Source: RGIG6375 sp964472725 (lineage in GTDB: Bacteria; Bacillota; Clostridia; Oscillospirales; Oscillospiraceae). Taken from it: a stretch of 64,000 bases of DNA. Position numbers and translations under genes: made by a program. Shown one piece after another: positions 8,787 to 16,778 of the stretch. The DNA lies in NCBI GenBank assembly GCA_964472725.1, contig CAYYLZ010000004.1, positions 1 through 64,000 of the forward strand, in the 5' to 3' direction. Position 1 is the stretch's first letter; each line of letters begins with the position of its first letter. The notes beneath the pieces were generated by a model. It was given only the letters and a program-made list of their open reading frames with translations. It searched no databases and had not been told where the DNA came from.

Positions 8787-8890
8787 TCTTTACATTTATT
8801 GTAAAATATATCCACAAATTTGAAGCGCGCGAAGAACCCGGATACTACGCCCACGATACTGTGGAGAAACGCAGCAGAAAGGAGAAAACT

Positions 8891-9562
8891 ATGAAAAAAG
8901 AAATACCAATCTATAACGGAACGTTGAGAAGTCATGCCTTGAGCGTTCCCAAGAGTATTTATACCTGCAGTGGAATTCTTGTGTTCGGGAGAAGAATAAA
9001 ATCTCTGGTGTTTTCTACAGATGTTGCGATTATAAAAAATATCAACGCAGATGCGGTGATAGCGGTGTATCCGTTTACGCCTCAGTCGTCTATTTCCAAA
9101 GCCATTATCTCAGTGTCTGATGTGCCGGTGTTTGTGGGTGTGGGCGGCGGCGTGACCGGAGGAGAACGGGCTGTGCGCATGGCGGTAGAGGCAGAGCATC
9201 AGGGTGCTTTCGGTGTCGTGGTAAACGCGCCGATAGACCCCGTGGTAATAACCCGCATAAAGGAGCAGCTGGAGCTGCCGGTAGTGGCTACCATCGTTTC
9301 GGATCGGCAGGATATCGACGAGCGCATTGCTGCCGGCGCCGATATTCTGAATATTTCCGCAGCCGCACAGACTCCCCACGTGGTTGAGTTTATAAGGGAT
9401 AAATATCCGGACATTCCCATCATCGCTACCGGTGGTCCCACCGAGGAGAGCATTCTTGCTACCATACAGGCAGGCGCAAACGCCATTACATATACCCCGC
9501 CCACCAACGGCGAGCTTTTCGCCAAATCCATGCAGGCATATCGCGCCCGTTATGGGAAATGA
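8891..9562 (+). CDS. TIM-barrel (ribulose-phosphate-binding-like) protein of unknown function
   Basis: A 223-residue protein with an alternating beta/alpha pattern of a small TIM barrel. Glycine-rich phosphate-binding turns are visible at VFVGVGGGVTGG (about 78-89) and IIATGGPTEESI (about 179-190), as in PRAI/ThiG/NanE-type barrels. Similar Clostridia proteins are often named only 'hydrolase'. AAAGGAG precedes ATG 8891 by six bases, so the in-frame GTG at 8861 is not needed. Composition rises from AT-rich at the start to normal GC within the gene. A terminator follows. The substrate cannot be told. Confidence 0.6.
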   Translation: MKKEIPIYNGTLRSHALSVPKSIYTCSGILVFGRRIKSLVFSTDVAIIKNINADAVIAVYPFTPQSSISKAIISVSDVPVFVGVGGGVTGGERAVRMAVEAEHQGAFGVVVNAPIDPVVITRIKEQLELPVVATIVSDRQDIDERIAAGADILNISAAAQTPHVVEFIRDKYPDIPIIATGGPTEESILATIQAGANAITYTPPTNGELFAKSMQAYRARYGK

Positions 9563-9570
9563 AATAAATA

Positions 9571-9613
9571 TACAGCGGCACGCTTTGTTTTGAGGCGTGC
9601 CGCTGTTTTTGGT
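9571..9613. terminator. Terminator (possibly bidirectional) between convergent genes
   Basis: An 11-bp stem CAGCGGCACGC / GCGTGCCGCTG followed by TTTTT on the plus strand. It lies just after the TIM-barrel gene and about 70 bp beyond the end of the convergent esterase gene. Confidence 0.85.
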
Positions 9614-9683
9614 GTAGTGCCGCTGCAGGGAGATGCGGCGAGGAAATATTGCAACCTTTACATTATCCGCCTGCCGGAAATCA

Positions 9684-11960
9684 TTATTCCACATCATTCA
9701 GCGCCGAATACCAGCCATCGGTAATGGCGTCAAAGCCGCCCCAATAAGCCTCGTATGCGCTGCGTCCGCCGCAGACGGGCAAGCCGAAGGGATCGGCGGC
9801 CAGCCTTGCGGCAATATCCGCGTCCAGCTCCTCCCCGAGGAAATGACTGCGCAAAAACGCCGCCACCCGCACGGACTGCTCCTCATCGGAACCGTGGGGG
9901 TCGCCCACGGGGCAGACCGGGCGGTAATTATATTTCAGCAGCTTCTCCGGCTCATAGCCGAGGGCGCGGTACACAGGCGCGATGACCTCCAGCGTCAGCG
10001 CGTCGGCAACGCTGCCGTCGTTGAAATCGTTGGGCGTGTTATTCAGCACAATGGCCCGCCCCGCCATGGTTGCGGCAAGGCAGCTCTGGTCAAAGGGCAG
10101 GCGCAGGCCGTAGCCGTGAGCGCCCTCGGCGGTTTCGTATGCCCGTCCGGGCTTCAGGAAACGGCTGAACAGAGCGCACTGGCGCACCGGGTTATGGCGG
10201 ATATCGTTAGCCATCATCTCCGTACCGAAGGCACGCACCTTTTTGAATTCCGCCACACCGCAGTCGAAGGGCGTGCCCTCCCACTGATACTCCTGACCGA
10301 TATACACATAGCGCCAGGGCGAAAGTCCGCTGGCTCCCGAGGCGGCGGGAATGCACACGCCGATACGCTCATCGTAAAGAGCGGAAACAAAGGCGTACTT
10401 ACCGTGAATGGAAAAGCCCTCCACCGCCAGCTTTGTGGGGTCAAGACGACCCGCGTAGCGTCCGCCGGGGGCGCAAAGCCGTTCCAGCGCGTCAATAACG
10501 CGGCTCAGGCACCACGCCGCCACCATTTCGGTGCCGGTATCCCGCCACGCGCCCTCGCCGTGGCGGCTGTAGGGGAACAGCTCATAGCAGCAGCCGCCGC
10601 GCTGCCCCCATGCGTAATCCACAGTACGCACATCGCCGGGTGAGCCCGCCTCGGGCTGCACCACCGCGAAGCCCGCCTTGCGGTAGATTTCACGGTCGCC
10701 GTCAAAATTCAGCACGATGGGCGCATTTTTCACACTCTCGTCGGGCAGATAAACGGTGAAGCCCATCTCCCCCGCTCTGTCGCCCACGGTGATTTTCAGC
10801 CGCAGCTTATCGGCGAAGCCCGTATAGGTATAGGGAAATTCCCAAGGGCCGAAGCGTATCATTTCCGTGTCCCCGGGCTGCTTTTCCTCCGCCACCCGCA
10901 CTTCGATGCTGTCGGGAGCGTCGGGACGGTAGCCGTACTCATAAAATTCCGCCAACTCCAGTATCTCACGGCGGCGCTCCTGCCAATCGGCTCGGGTCAC
11001 CACCCGCCTGCCGTCGAAAAACTCAAAGGGGTTTGGCAGCGTTGCCCGCCGGGGCAAATCGTAGGGGTCGGGATAGCGGGTGTCGCCCCAGCGCAGGCCG
11101 AGAATTGCCCGCTCCAGCTCCAGCGCGGAGTTTTCCACATTTTCGCCGGAAACAAGGGCGTTTTCCGCTGTTTTTACACATTCGTCAAGCCGACATTGGC
11201 TGTCGCTTGTCCACACTCCCCGCTGAAAAGCGGGAGTTTCCATATATGCCAGCGCCCGCTCAATGCGCCACCTGCCCCGCTCCGTACCCGCGCCCGCGGG
11301 CAGCTCGGGGAAGCTGAGCCAGCCCCAGTCGCTGCTGTCGGGGCGCTCGTGATTTATCTGCTCATAAAGGTCGAGCTGGCGGTGGCTCCAGTAAAAGCGC
11401 TCGCCGCCCACACGCAGCTCCGCTTCGAGAAGCAGGCCGCCGTCGATGTCCTCAACATGGAAGGCCGCGCCGATTTTGTTTCCCTCCGCCCATACGCTGT
11501 GCAGGCGGCGGCAGTATTCCGGGTGCGAGGGTTCGAAAATGGAGCTGAGGGTCTGTATCCAACCGTTAGTGAACCACGCCGCCTCGCCTGCGGCGGTGAC
11601 GCAGACCACGCCGCGCCCGTCGCTGTCGGAAACACCCCGGGCGCCGTAGAAATCAAGACCGATGCAAAGGCAGTCGCCGCCCTCCGGCACGGCGGGATTT
11701 TCTCCACGTCCGCCCGCAAAGGGTTCACCGGCAGTCTGCAGACCTTTGCCCGCATCGACCTCCACGTACAGCAGCACGCCGTCGTAAAGAGCGTGCAGTG
11801 ACCCGCCGCCCTGCATATCGGCGGCAGGCGCGGAGCGCCAATCCTCGGCGGTGGGTTTTCCCGGGCAATAGCCCACATTCAGCGCCGCAGGCGGGTATTT
11901 CTCCCTGTCCCAGCCGCCGAAATAGTCCAATATTGCGCCCTTTCGCTGCTTTTCCGTCAT
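9684..11960 (-). CDS. Glucuronoyl-esterase-like (CE15-type) protein with N-terminal CBM9-like domain
   Basis: A 758-residue two-part protein. Residues about 1-250 look like a CBM9/DOMON-type carbohydrate-binding sandwich (LYDGVLLYVEVD, FTNGWIQTLSS). Residues about 300-700 are an alpha/beta hydrolase resembling CE15 4-O-methyl-glucuronoyl esterases, which cleave lignin-glucuronoxylan ester bonds. The nucleophile elbow is GFSIHGKYA (Ser about 517), fitting GxSxxGK. The segment LPFDQSCL (about 619-626) matches the CE15 LPFDQHxL block, but the usual His is replaced by Ser. No signal peptide is visible, so it is probably cytoplasmic, unlike most CE15 enzymes. It may act on imported oligosaccharides. 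The activity is inferred. Confidence 0.65.
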   Translation of the reverse strand: MTEKQRKGAILDYFGGWDREKYPPAALNVGYCPGKPTAEDWRSAPAADMQGGGSLHALYDGVLLYVEVDAGKGLQTAGEPFAGGRGENPAVPEGGDCLCIGLDFYGARGVSDSDGRGVVCVTAAGEAAWFTNGWIQTLSSIFEPSHPEYCRRLHSVWAEGNKIGAAFHVEDIDGGLLLEAELRVGGERFYWSHRQLDLYEQINHERPDSSDWGWLSFPELPAGAGTERGRWRIERALAYMETPAFQRGVWTSDSQCRLDECVKTAENALVSGENVENSALELERAILGLRWGDTRYPDPYDLPRRATLPNPFEFFDGRRVVTRADWQERRREILELAEFYEYGYRPDAPDSIEVRVAEEKQPGDTEMIRFGPWEFPYTYTGFADKLRLKITVGDRAGEMGFTVYLPDESVKNAPIVLNFDGDREIYRKAGFAVVQPEAGSPGDVRTVDYAWGQRGGCCYELFPYSRHGEGAWRDTGTEMVAAWCLSRVIDALERLCAPGGRYAGRLDPTKLAVEGFSIHGKYAFVSALYDERIGVCIPAASGASGLSPWRYVYIGQEYQWEGTPFDCGVAEFKKVRAFGTEMMANDIRHNPVRQCALFSRFLKPGRAYETAEGAHGYGLRLPFDQSCLAATMAGRAIVLNNTPNDFNDGSVADALTLEVIAPVYRALGYEPEKLLKYNYRPVCPVGDPHGSDEEQSVRVAAFLRSHFLGEELDADIAARLAADPFGLPVCGGRSAYEAYWGGFDAITDGWYSALNDVE

Positions 11961-12045
11961 TGTGCGTCCACCCTTTCGTGGTTTTTATTATATTTTACGT
12001 TACTCCGTGGACTTTTTCAATATTATTCCTTTACCCAACAGTTTA

Positions 12046-12074
12046 TTGACGAGTGACGGGCTTTGAAATATAAT
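12046..12074 (+). promoter_or_regulatory. Promoter of the repeat lipoprotein gene
   Basis: A -35 box TTGACG (12046-12051) and a perfect -10 box TATAAT (12069-12074) with a 17-bp spacer, 44 bp before the start codon at 12118. Confidence 0.8.
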
Positions 12075-12117
12075 GAACATGAAGTTTTCCGCATTTCTCT
12101 TCAAGGAGGTAACGCAA

Positions 12118-13274
12118 ATGAAGAAGCTTATAGCATTGATGATAGTTGCCGCGCTGCTGCTTTCCCTTGCTGCCTGCGGCACCAAAGTACCCATAGAAAC
12201 CCCCACTCCCCCCGCATCTTCCGAACCTACCACTGAACCTACTCCCGAACCTACCCCCAAACCTACGCCCGAACCCACTCCCGAGCCTACTCCCGAACCT
12301 ACCCCCGAACCTACCCCCGAACCTACCCCCGAACCTACTCCCGAACCTACTCCCGAACCTACCCCCGAACCTACCCCCGAACCTACGCCCGAATCCACTC
12401 CCGAGCCTACTCCCGAACCTACTCCCGAGCCTACTCCCGAACCCACTCCNNNNNNNNNNNNNNNNNNNNNNNNNNNNNNNNNNNNNNNNNNNNNNNNNNN
12501 NNNNNNNNNNNNNNNNNNNNNNNNNNNNNNNNNNNNNNNNNNNNNNNNNCCACTCCCGAGCCTACTCCCGAACCTACTCCCGAGCCTACTCCCGAACCCA
12601 CTCCCGAGCCTACTCCCGAACCCACTCCCGAGCCTACTCCCGAACCCACTCCCGAGCCTACTCCCGAACCTACTCCCGAGCCTACTCCCGAACCCACTCC
12701 CGAACCCACTCCCGAGCCTACCGGCCATGAATTCACCCGCGGCTATGTGGACGAGGATTACAACTACATAAACGAGTTCTGCGGCATCAAGGCAAATCTT
12801 GGCGGCAACTGGGTTTTCTACAGTGACGAGGAGCTCGCCGAGCTCAGCGGACTCACCGCCAACATTCTCGATAACGAGGGCATCACCGCCGCGCTGGAGG
12901 CAGGCTCCGTATATTACGACCTCTACGCCTCTGACGGCGACGACATCTGCTCCATAAACATTACCTACGAGTACCTCGGCCCCCTGCTGGGCGCCATGCT
13001 GGACGTGGACGATTACATTGAGATCACCGTTGACAATCTTTATCCGGCCTTTGAGGAGCTGGGTATGGACACCGTGGACTGCACCCTCAACACCGTTGAT
13101 TTCGCAGGCGAGGAGCGCAGCGGAATTCATGTGACAGCCGGCGTTTCCGGTTTCTATTTCTATGAGCAGATAGTTTGCCTCAAGGTCGGCGACTACATCT
13201 GCAGCATCTGCATTGCCACCTACGGCGACGATTATACCGAATATTTCCTTGACTGCTTCGTCCCCTATCCCTGA
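12118..13274 (+). CDS. Lipoprotein with Pro-Glu-Pro-Thr repeat stalk (interrupted by assembly gap)
   Basis: The start ATG 12118 has a perfect AAGGAGGT site. Residues 1-20 form a lipoprotein signal ending in LSLAACG, so the mature N-terminal Cys is lipidated and the protein sits on the outer face of the membrane. From about 12226 to 12722 the coding sequence is a tandem 12-bp repeat encoding Thr-Pro-Glu-Pro, a stiff wall-spanning stalk. The C-terminal domain of about 180 residues (from GHEFTRGYVDED) is acidic and Cys-containing and is not recognised. The frames before and after the 100-N gap differ; this is expected from a placeholder gap in a collapsed repeat and is not evidence of a pseudogene. 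Confidence 0.75.
12226..12722 (+). repeat. 12-bp tandem repeat encoding TPEP
   Basis: Units of the form ACTCCCGAACCT with synonymous third-base variation (CCC/CCT, GAA/GAG) run on both sides of the gap. True copy number is unknown because the assembly gap lies inside the array. Confidence 0.9.
12450..12549. other. Assembly gap (100 N)
   Basis: Exactly 100 N, the usual placeholder for a gap of unknown length, placed in the middle of the 12-bp repeat array. The reading frame therefore cannot be followed across it. Confidence 0.98.
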
Positions 13275-13280
13275 TTTATC

Positions 13281-13314
13281 ATCACCCGTGCTTCGGCGCG
13301 GGTGATTTTTATTG
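13281..13314 (+). terminator. Terminator after the lipoprotein gene
   Basis: Stem ATCACCCG / CGGGTGAT around a TGCTTCGGCG region, followed by TTTTTATT, within ten bases of the stop codon. Confidence 0.8.
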
Positions 13315-13721
13315 CGGTGATAGCGGCAGGGGCACGTCCCTGCCGCTATCACCGCAGTAAAATGAACGCCGGTAGGGCGGCTTGCCCTCAAGCCGCCGCA
13401 ATGTGTAGATTACTATCGCAGTAACTAAAACTCGAGAAACCCGAAACCATGTCATTGCGAGCGAAGCGTGGCAATCTCCGGCGTGATGATATGGCAGGCA
13501 ATAACGACTATACGCAAAATGTAAAAACAACATGGTTAGCCTTCCCCTTGAGGGGAAGGTGGCCGAGCTTGCGAGGTCGGATGAGGTGTATGCACCGCAC
13601 CAATTTTACTGCCTATCTCACCCGCTCTGCCATTTCCGCCTGCGGCGGCCACCTCATCAGTCGGCTTCGCCGCCAGCTTCCCCTCAAGGGGAAGCCTAAC
13701 CCTATATATTTTATTCCCCGC
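13315..13721. repeat. Intergenic repeats (families C, A-partial and B)
   Basis: No gene is seen. A family C hairpin (GGCGGCTTG stem) lies at 13372-13400 and a degenerate family A half near 13449-13480. A pair of family B units in inverted orientation lies at 13539-13600 and 13630-13702, each with the CTTCCCCT/AGGGGAAG stem, a variable hairpin and GATGAGG. Confidence 0.7.
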
Positions 13722-13759
13722 AAAAAATGTCCCTCGCCTGCAAAACAGACGAGGGACAT
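13722..13759 (-). terminator. Terminator of the CoA-ligase fusion gene
   Basis: Read on the minus strand: stem ATGTCCCTCG / CGAGGGACAT followed by TTTTT, about 30 bp beyond the stop codon at 13791. Confidence 0.85.
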
Positions 13760-13790
13760 TATCAATTATCAATTATCCATTATCAATTAC

Positions 13791-16322
13791 TTATGCGGTT
13801 TCTATGCTGGCTGCGTCCTGCAGCTTCAGGTACTCAACTGCGTCCTCGCGCATCTTGTACTTGAGTATCTTGCCGGCGGCGTTCATGGGGAACTCGGCAA
13901 CGAAGCGCACGTAGCGGGGGGTCTTATGCTTTGCCATGTGGCTGCGGACGAACTCCTTGATGCCCGCCTCGTCAATGGTTGCGCCCTCCTTGAGGATAAC
14001 GCAGGCCATGATCTCCTCGCCGTAATCCTTATCGGGCACGCCGATAACCTGAACGTCGGAAACCTCGGGGTGGGTGTAGATGAAGTCCTCTATCTCCTTG
14101 GGATAGATGTTCTCGCCGCCGCGGATGATCATATCCTTGATTCGGCCGGTAACCTTGAAGTTGCCGTCGGGCAGGCGGCGCAGCAGGTCGCCGGAATGGA
14201 GCCAGCCGTCCTTGTCGATAGCGGCGGCGGTAGCCTCGGGCATCTTGTAGTAGCCCTTCATAATGTTGTAGCCGCGGGCAACGAACTCGCCGTCCACGTT
14301 ATCGGGGACTTCCTCGCCGGTCTCGGGGTCGATTATCTTGCACTCAACACCGAAGAAGGGGCTGCCGACGGTATTTACGCGAACCTCGAGAGAATCGGTG
14401 GTCTTGGACATGGTGCAGCCGGGGGAAGCCTCGGTCTGACCGTAAACGATGCATATTTCGGGCATATTCATCTTGTTCACAACGTCCTCCATGACCTTGA
14501 TGGGGCAGGGAGAGCCGGCCATGATGCCGGTACGCATGTGGCTGAAATCGGTCTTGTCGAAGTCGGGGTGCTCCAGCATGGCGATGAACATGGTGGGAAC
14601 GCCGTGGAAGCAGGTTATCTTCTCCTGAGTGATACACTTGAGACCCTTGGAGGGGGAGAAAGCGGGAATGGGGCTCATGGTAGCGCCGTGGGTCATGCAG
14701 GCGGTCATAGCCAGAACCATGCCGAAGCAGTGGAACATGGGCACCTGGATCATCATGCGGTCGGCGGTGGAAAGACCCATACGGTCGCCGATACACTTGC
14801 CGTTATTGACAACATTATAGTGGGTGAGCATAACGCCCTTGGGGAAGCCGGTGGTGCCGGAGGTGTACTGCATGTTGCAAACGTCGTGCTTGCTGATGGC
14901 GGCGGCGCGGCGGTAAACCTCCTCGATGGGTACGTCCTTACCCATTTCCAGCGCCTCGTCCCAGGTCAGGCAGCCGGGCTGGCTGCTTTCAACGGTGATG
15001 ATATTGCGCAGGAAGGGCAGCTTCTTCATGTGCAGGGGCTTGCCCTTCTGAGCGGTTGCCAGCTCGGGGCAAAGCTCCTTCATAATGCCCACGTAGTCGC
15101 TCTCCTTGTAGCCGTCCACCATAACCAGCGTGTGGGTATCGGACTGACGCAGGAGGTACTCGGCCTCATGTATCTTATAGGCGGTGTTCACGGTAACGAG
15201 AACGGCGCCAATCTTAACGGTTGCCCAGAAGGTGATGTACCACGCGGGCACGTTGGTTGCCCAAATCGCAACGTGGTCTCCGGCGCGCACGCCCATAGCG
15301 ATGAGGGACTTGGCGAAAGCGTCAACGTCGTCGCGGAACTGGAGATAGGTGCGGCTGTAGTCGCACTCGGTGTAGCGAAATGCCCACTGCTCGGGGAACA
15401 GCTCGCACATCTTATCCAGCACCTGAGGGAAGGTCAGGTCGATGAGGTGCTCCTTGGGCCATACGTACTTACCGGTCTTGTGGTTATTATCCTGCAGGCG
15501 GTCGCTTACCAGCTGCTCACCAAGGAAATCGCTCATGAAGTTGGCGTAATGGGGGAACACGATACCGGCGGAGGCCAGATCGGGAGCGTACTTTTTCAGC
15601 CACTCGAGGGTTACATAGCCCTCGTAGTTAATGGAGCGCAGGGCGCGGAAGATGTCATCGAAGGGCAGGTCGCCCTCGCCCATCATGCGGTACTGCACCT
15701 GACCGTCCACCATGACGCTGTCCTTGATGTGGGTGTACTTGATGTACGCGCCAAGGTTTTCAACGGTCTTGCCGGGCTTTTCGCCCATGAAGCGGTAGGG
15801 GTGGTGGATATCCCACAGAGCGGCAACGTAGTCGCTGCCAACGTCCTCCAGCAGGTTCTTCAAGCGATTGGTGTCGGCGTAAACGCCGTTGGTCTCAACC
15901 AGCAGGTATACGCCCGCCTCCTCTGCGATGGGCGCGAGGGTCTTGAGAGCGGCAAGAACAACCGCGTCGTCCACTTCCCCGTCAACGGCTGCCTTCTCGT
16001 CGCCGAGAATGCGGATATAGGGGGTCTTGAGCTTGCGGGCCAGTTCGATATAGTCCTTAAGCTCGGCTATGGTGGCCTCGCTGCGGTCGGCGTATTTCAG
16101 ACTGCAGCCGGAAGAAAGGCAACATATTTCAAGGTTGCGCTTGTGGAGATGCTCCACGGTAGCGTCAATATTCTCGGGACGGAAGGGCTTTGCCTTGACG
16201 GAGAATATCTCGTCGCCAAGTCCGCGCATCTCGATGCCCGCAAAGCCGAAGTCCTTGGCCATGGAGTAAATATCGCTCCAATCAAAATCGGGACAACCCA
16301 GTGTTGAAAATGCAAGTTTCAT
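13791..16322 (-). CDS. Fusion: sugar-isomerase-like TIM barrel + acyl-CoA synthetase
   Basis: An 843-residue protein in two parts. Residues 1 to about 265 are a xylose-isomerase-like TIM barrel (AP-endonuclease-2 superfamily) with metal-ligand-type positions such as LLVETNG (about 138-144), WDIHHPYR and YTHIKDS. Residues from about 300 form an AMP-forming acyl-CoA synthetase: phosphate loop YTSGTTGFPKGVML (about 483-496), VYGQTEASPG, hinge GRIKDMIIRGGENIYPKEIE (near 725) and the catalytic Lys in NAAGKILK (about 815). Both halves look intact. The ligase should activate a carboxylic acid to its CoA thioester. A T-box leader lies upstream on the same strand, which ties expression to an uncharged tRNA. 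The acid and the role of the barrel are unknown. Confidence 0.85.
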   Translation of the reverse strand: MKLAFSTLGCPDFDWSDIYSMAKDFGFAGIEMRGLGDEIFSVKAKPFRPENIDATVEHLHKRNLEICCLSSGCSLKYADRSEATIAELKDYIELARKLKTPYIRILGDEKAAVDGEVDDAVVLAALKTLAPIAEEAGVYLLVETNGVYADTNRLKNLLEDVGSDYVAALWDIHHPYRFMGEKPGKTVENLGAYIKYTHIKDSVMVDGQVQYRMMGEGDLPFDDIFRALRSINYEGYVTLEWLKKYAPDLASAGIVFPHYANFMSDFLGEQLVSDRLQDNNHKTGKYVWPKEHLIDLTFPQVLDKMCELFPEQWAFRYTECDYSRTYLQFRDDVDAFAKSLIAMGVRAGDHVAIWATNVPAWYITFWATVKIGAVLVTVNTAYKIHEAEYLLRQSDTHTLVMVDGYKESDYVGIMKELCPELATAQKGKPLHMKKLPFLRNIITVESSQPGCLTWDEALEMGKDVPIEEVYRRAAAISKHDVCNMQYTSGTTGFPKGVMLTHYNVVNNGKCIGDRMGLSTADRMMIQVPMFHCFGMVLAMTACMTHGATMSPIPAFSPSKGLKCITQEKITCFHGVPTMFIAMLEHPDFDKTDFSHMRTGIMAGSPCPIKVMEDVVNKMNMPEICIVYGQTEASPGCTMSKTTDSLEVRVNTVGSPFFGVECKIIDPETGEEVPDNVDGEFVARGYNIMKGYYKMPEATAAAIDKDGWLHSGDLLRRLPDGNFKVTGRIKDMIIRGGENIYPKEIEDFIYTHPEVSDVQVIGVPDKDYGEEIMACVILKEGATIDEAGIKEFVRSHMAKHKTPRYVRFVAEFPMNAAGKILKYKMREDAVEYLKLQDAASIETA

Positions 16323-16398
16323 AATGTTTTCCTCCAGACTGATATGGGTAATGGGTTTGGGTGTTGTAATGCAAAGATATGTACCAAATGATGGTCAG

Positions 16399-16428
16399 GC
16401 TTCCCCTTGAGGGGAAGCTGGCCTTACC
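16399..16428. repeat. Family B stem between T-box and gene
   Basis: A single CTTCCCCTTG/AGGGGAAG hairpin with flanking GGC, without a full GATGAGG tail. It sits in the transcribed leader between the T-box terminator and the start codon. Confidence 0.6.
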
Positions 16429-16465
16429 GCCATTTTTGCATCTAAAAATCGATGGCGGAACAAAA

Positions 16466-16500
16466 TAAAAAAGCCCCTTACAGTTTTCACTGCAAGAGAC
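16466..16500 (-). terminator. T-box intrinsic terminator
   Basis: On the minus strand, an 11-bp stem GTCTCTTGCAG / CTGTAAGGGGC (with G-U pairs) is followed by TTTTTT. It is the terminator half of the T-box switch. Confidence 0.85.
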
Positions 16501-16743
16501 GAAATAAATCCGCGGTACCACTCTTATTGGCTAATGCCCACTCTGCGGCGCTTTCACGCCGGGTCTTTCTTAACGGGGGACTTACCCCGTCCGCGCCTAC
16601 CGGGCAAAAGCCTTTGGGGCGGCCGCTCGGGAGCGAGTATCGGTCGTGGGAGCCTCCCTGCCTCGCACCGTCCGGCAGGTCTCTGAAAGGGCTTGATCCG
16701 CGCCTTATTCTCCGTCATAGCGTTTTAACGTGCTGAATTGTTG
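16469..16743 (-). ncRNA. T-box leader (tRNA-sensing riboswitch)
   Basis: On the minus strand the T-box core AGAGTGGTACCGCGG is at about 16509-16523, just before the terminator. Upstream are a stem I region with GGAGAATA (like the conserved GGAGAGTA of the specifier loop), an apical hairpin CCTGCC/GGCAGG, and the closing segment CTCCCGAG. By alignment with known T-boxes the specifier lies in GATACTCG: CUC (Leu) fits best, UAC (Tyr) is the alternative. It controls the acyl-CoA synthetase fusion, starting 147 bp downstream, by antitermination when the matching tRNA is uncharged. Confidence 0.88.
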
Positions 16744-16749
16744 GAACTA

Positions 16750-16778
16750 TTTATAACAGAAATTCACGGCCATGTCAA
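16750..16778 (-). promoter_or_regulatory. Promoter of the T-box/CoA-ligase transcript
   Basis: On the minus strand: a perfect -35 TTGACA (16778-16773), a 17-bp spacer and -10 TATAAA (16755-16750). Transcription would start near 16743, exactly at the 5' end of the T-box. Confidence 0.85.

Noticed and set aside
8789..8805. Promoter with TTTACA before the TIM-barrel gene
   Set aside because: A TTTACA/TGTAAA inverted repeat is present, but no -10 box lies at a suitable distance.
12118..13274. Frameshifted pseudogene in the lipoprotein
   Set aside because: The frame change coincides with the 100-N placeholder gap inside a 12-bp repeat, and the Thr-Pro-Glu-Pro frame is kept on each side.
13449..16307. 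A 952-codon open frame on the plus strand opposite the CoA-ligase fusion
   Set aside because: It mirrors a well-supported gene with clear family motifs. Its own product is low-complexity His/Gly/Val-rich without any domain, as expected from the antisense of GC-rich coding DNA.
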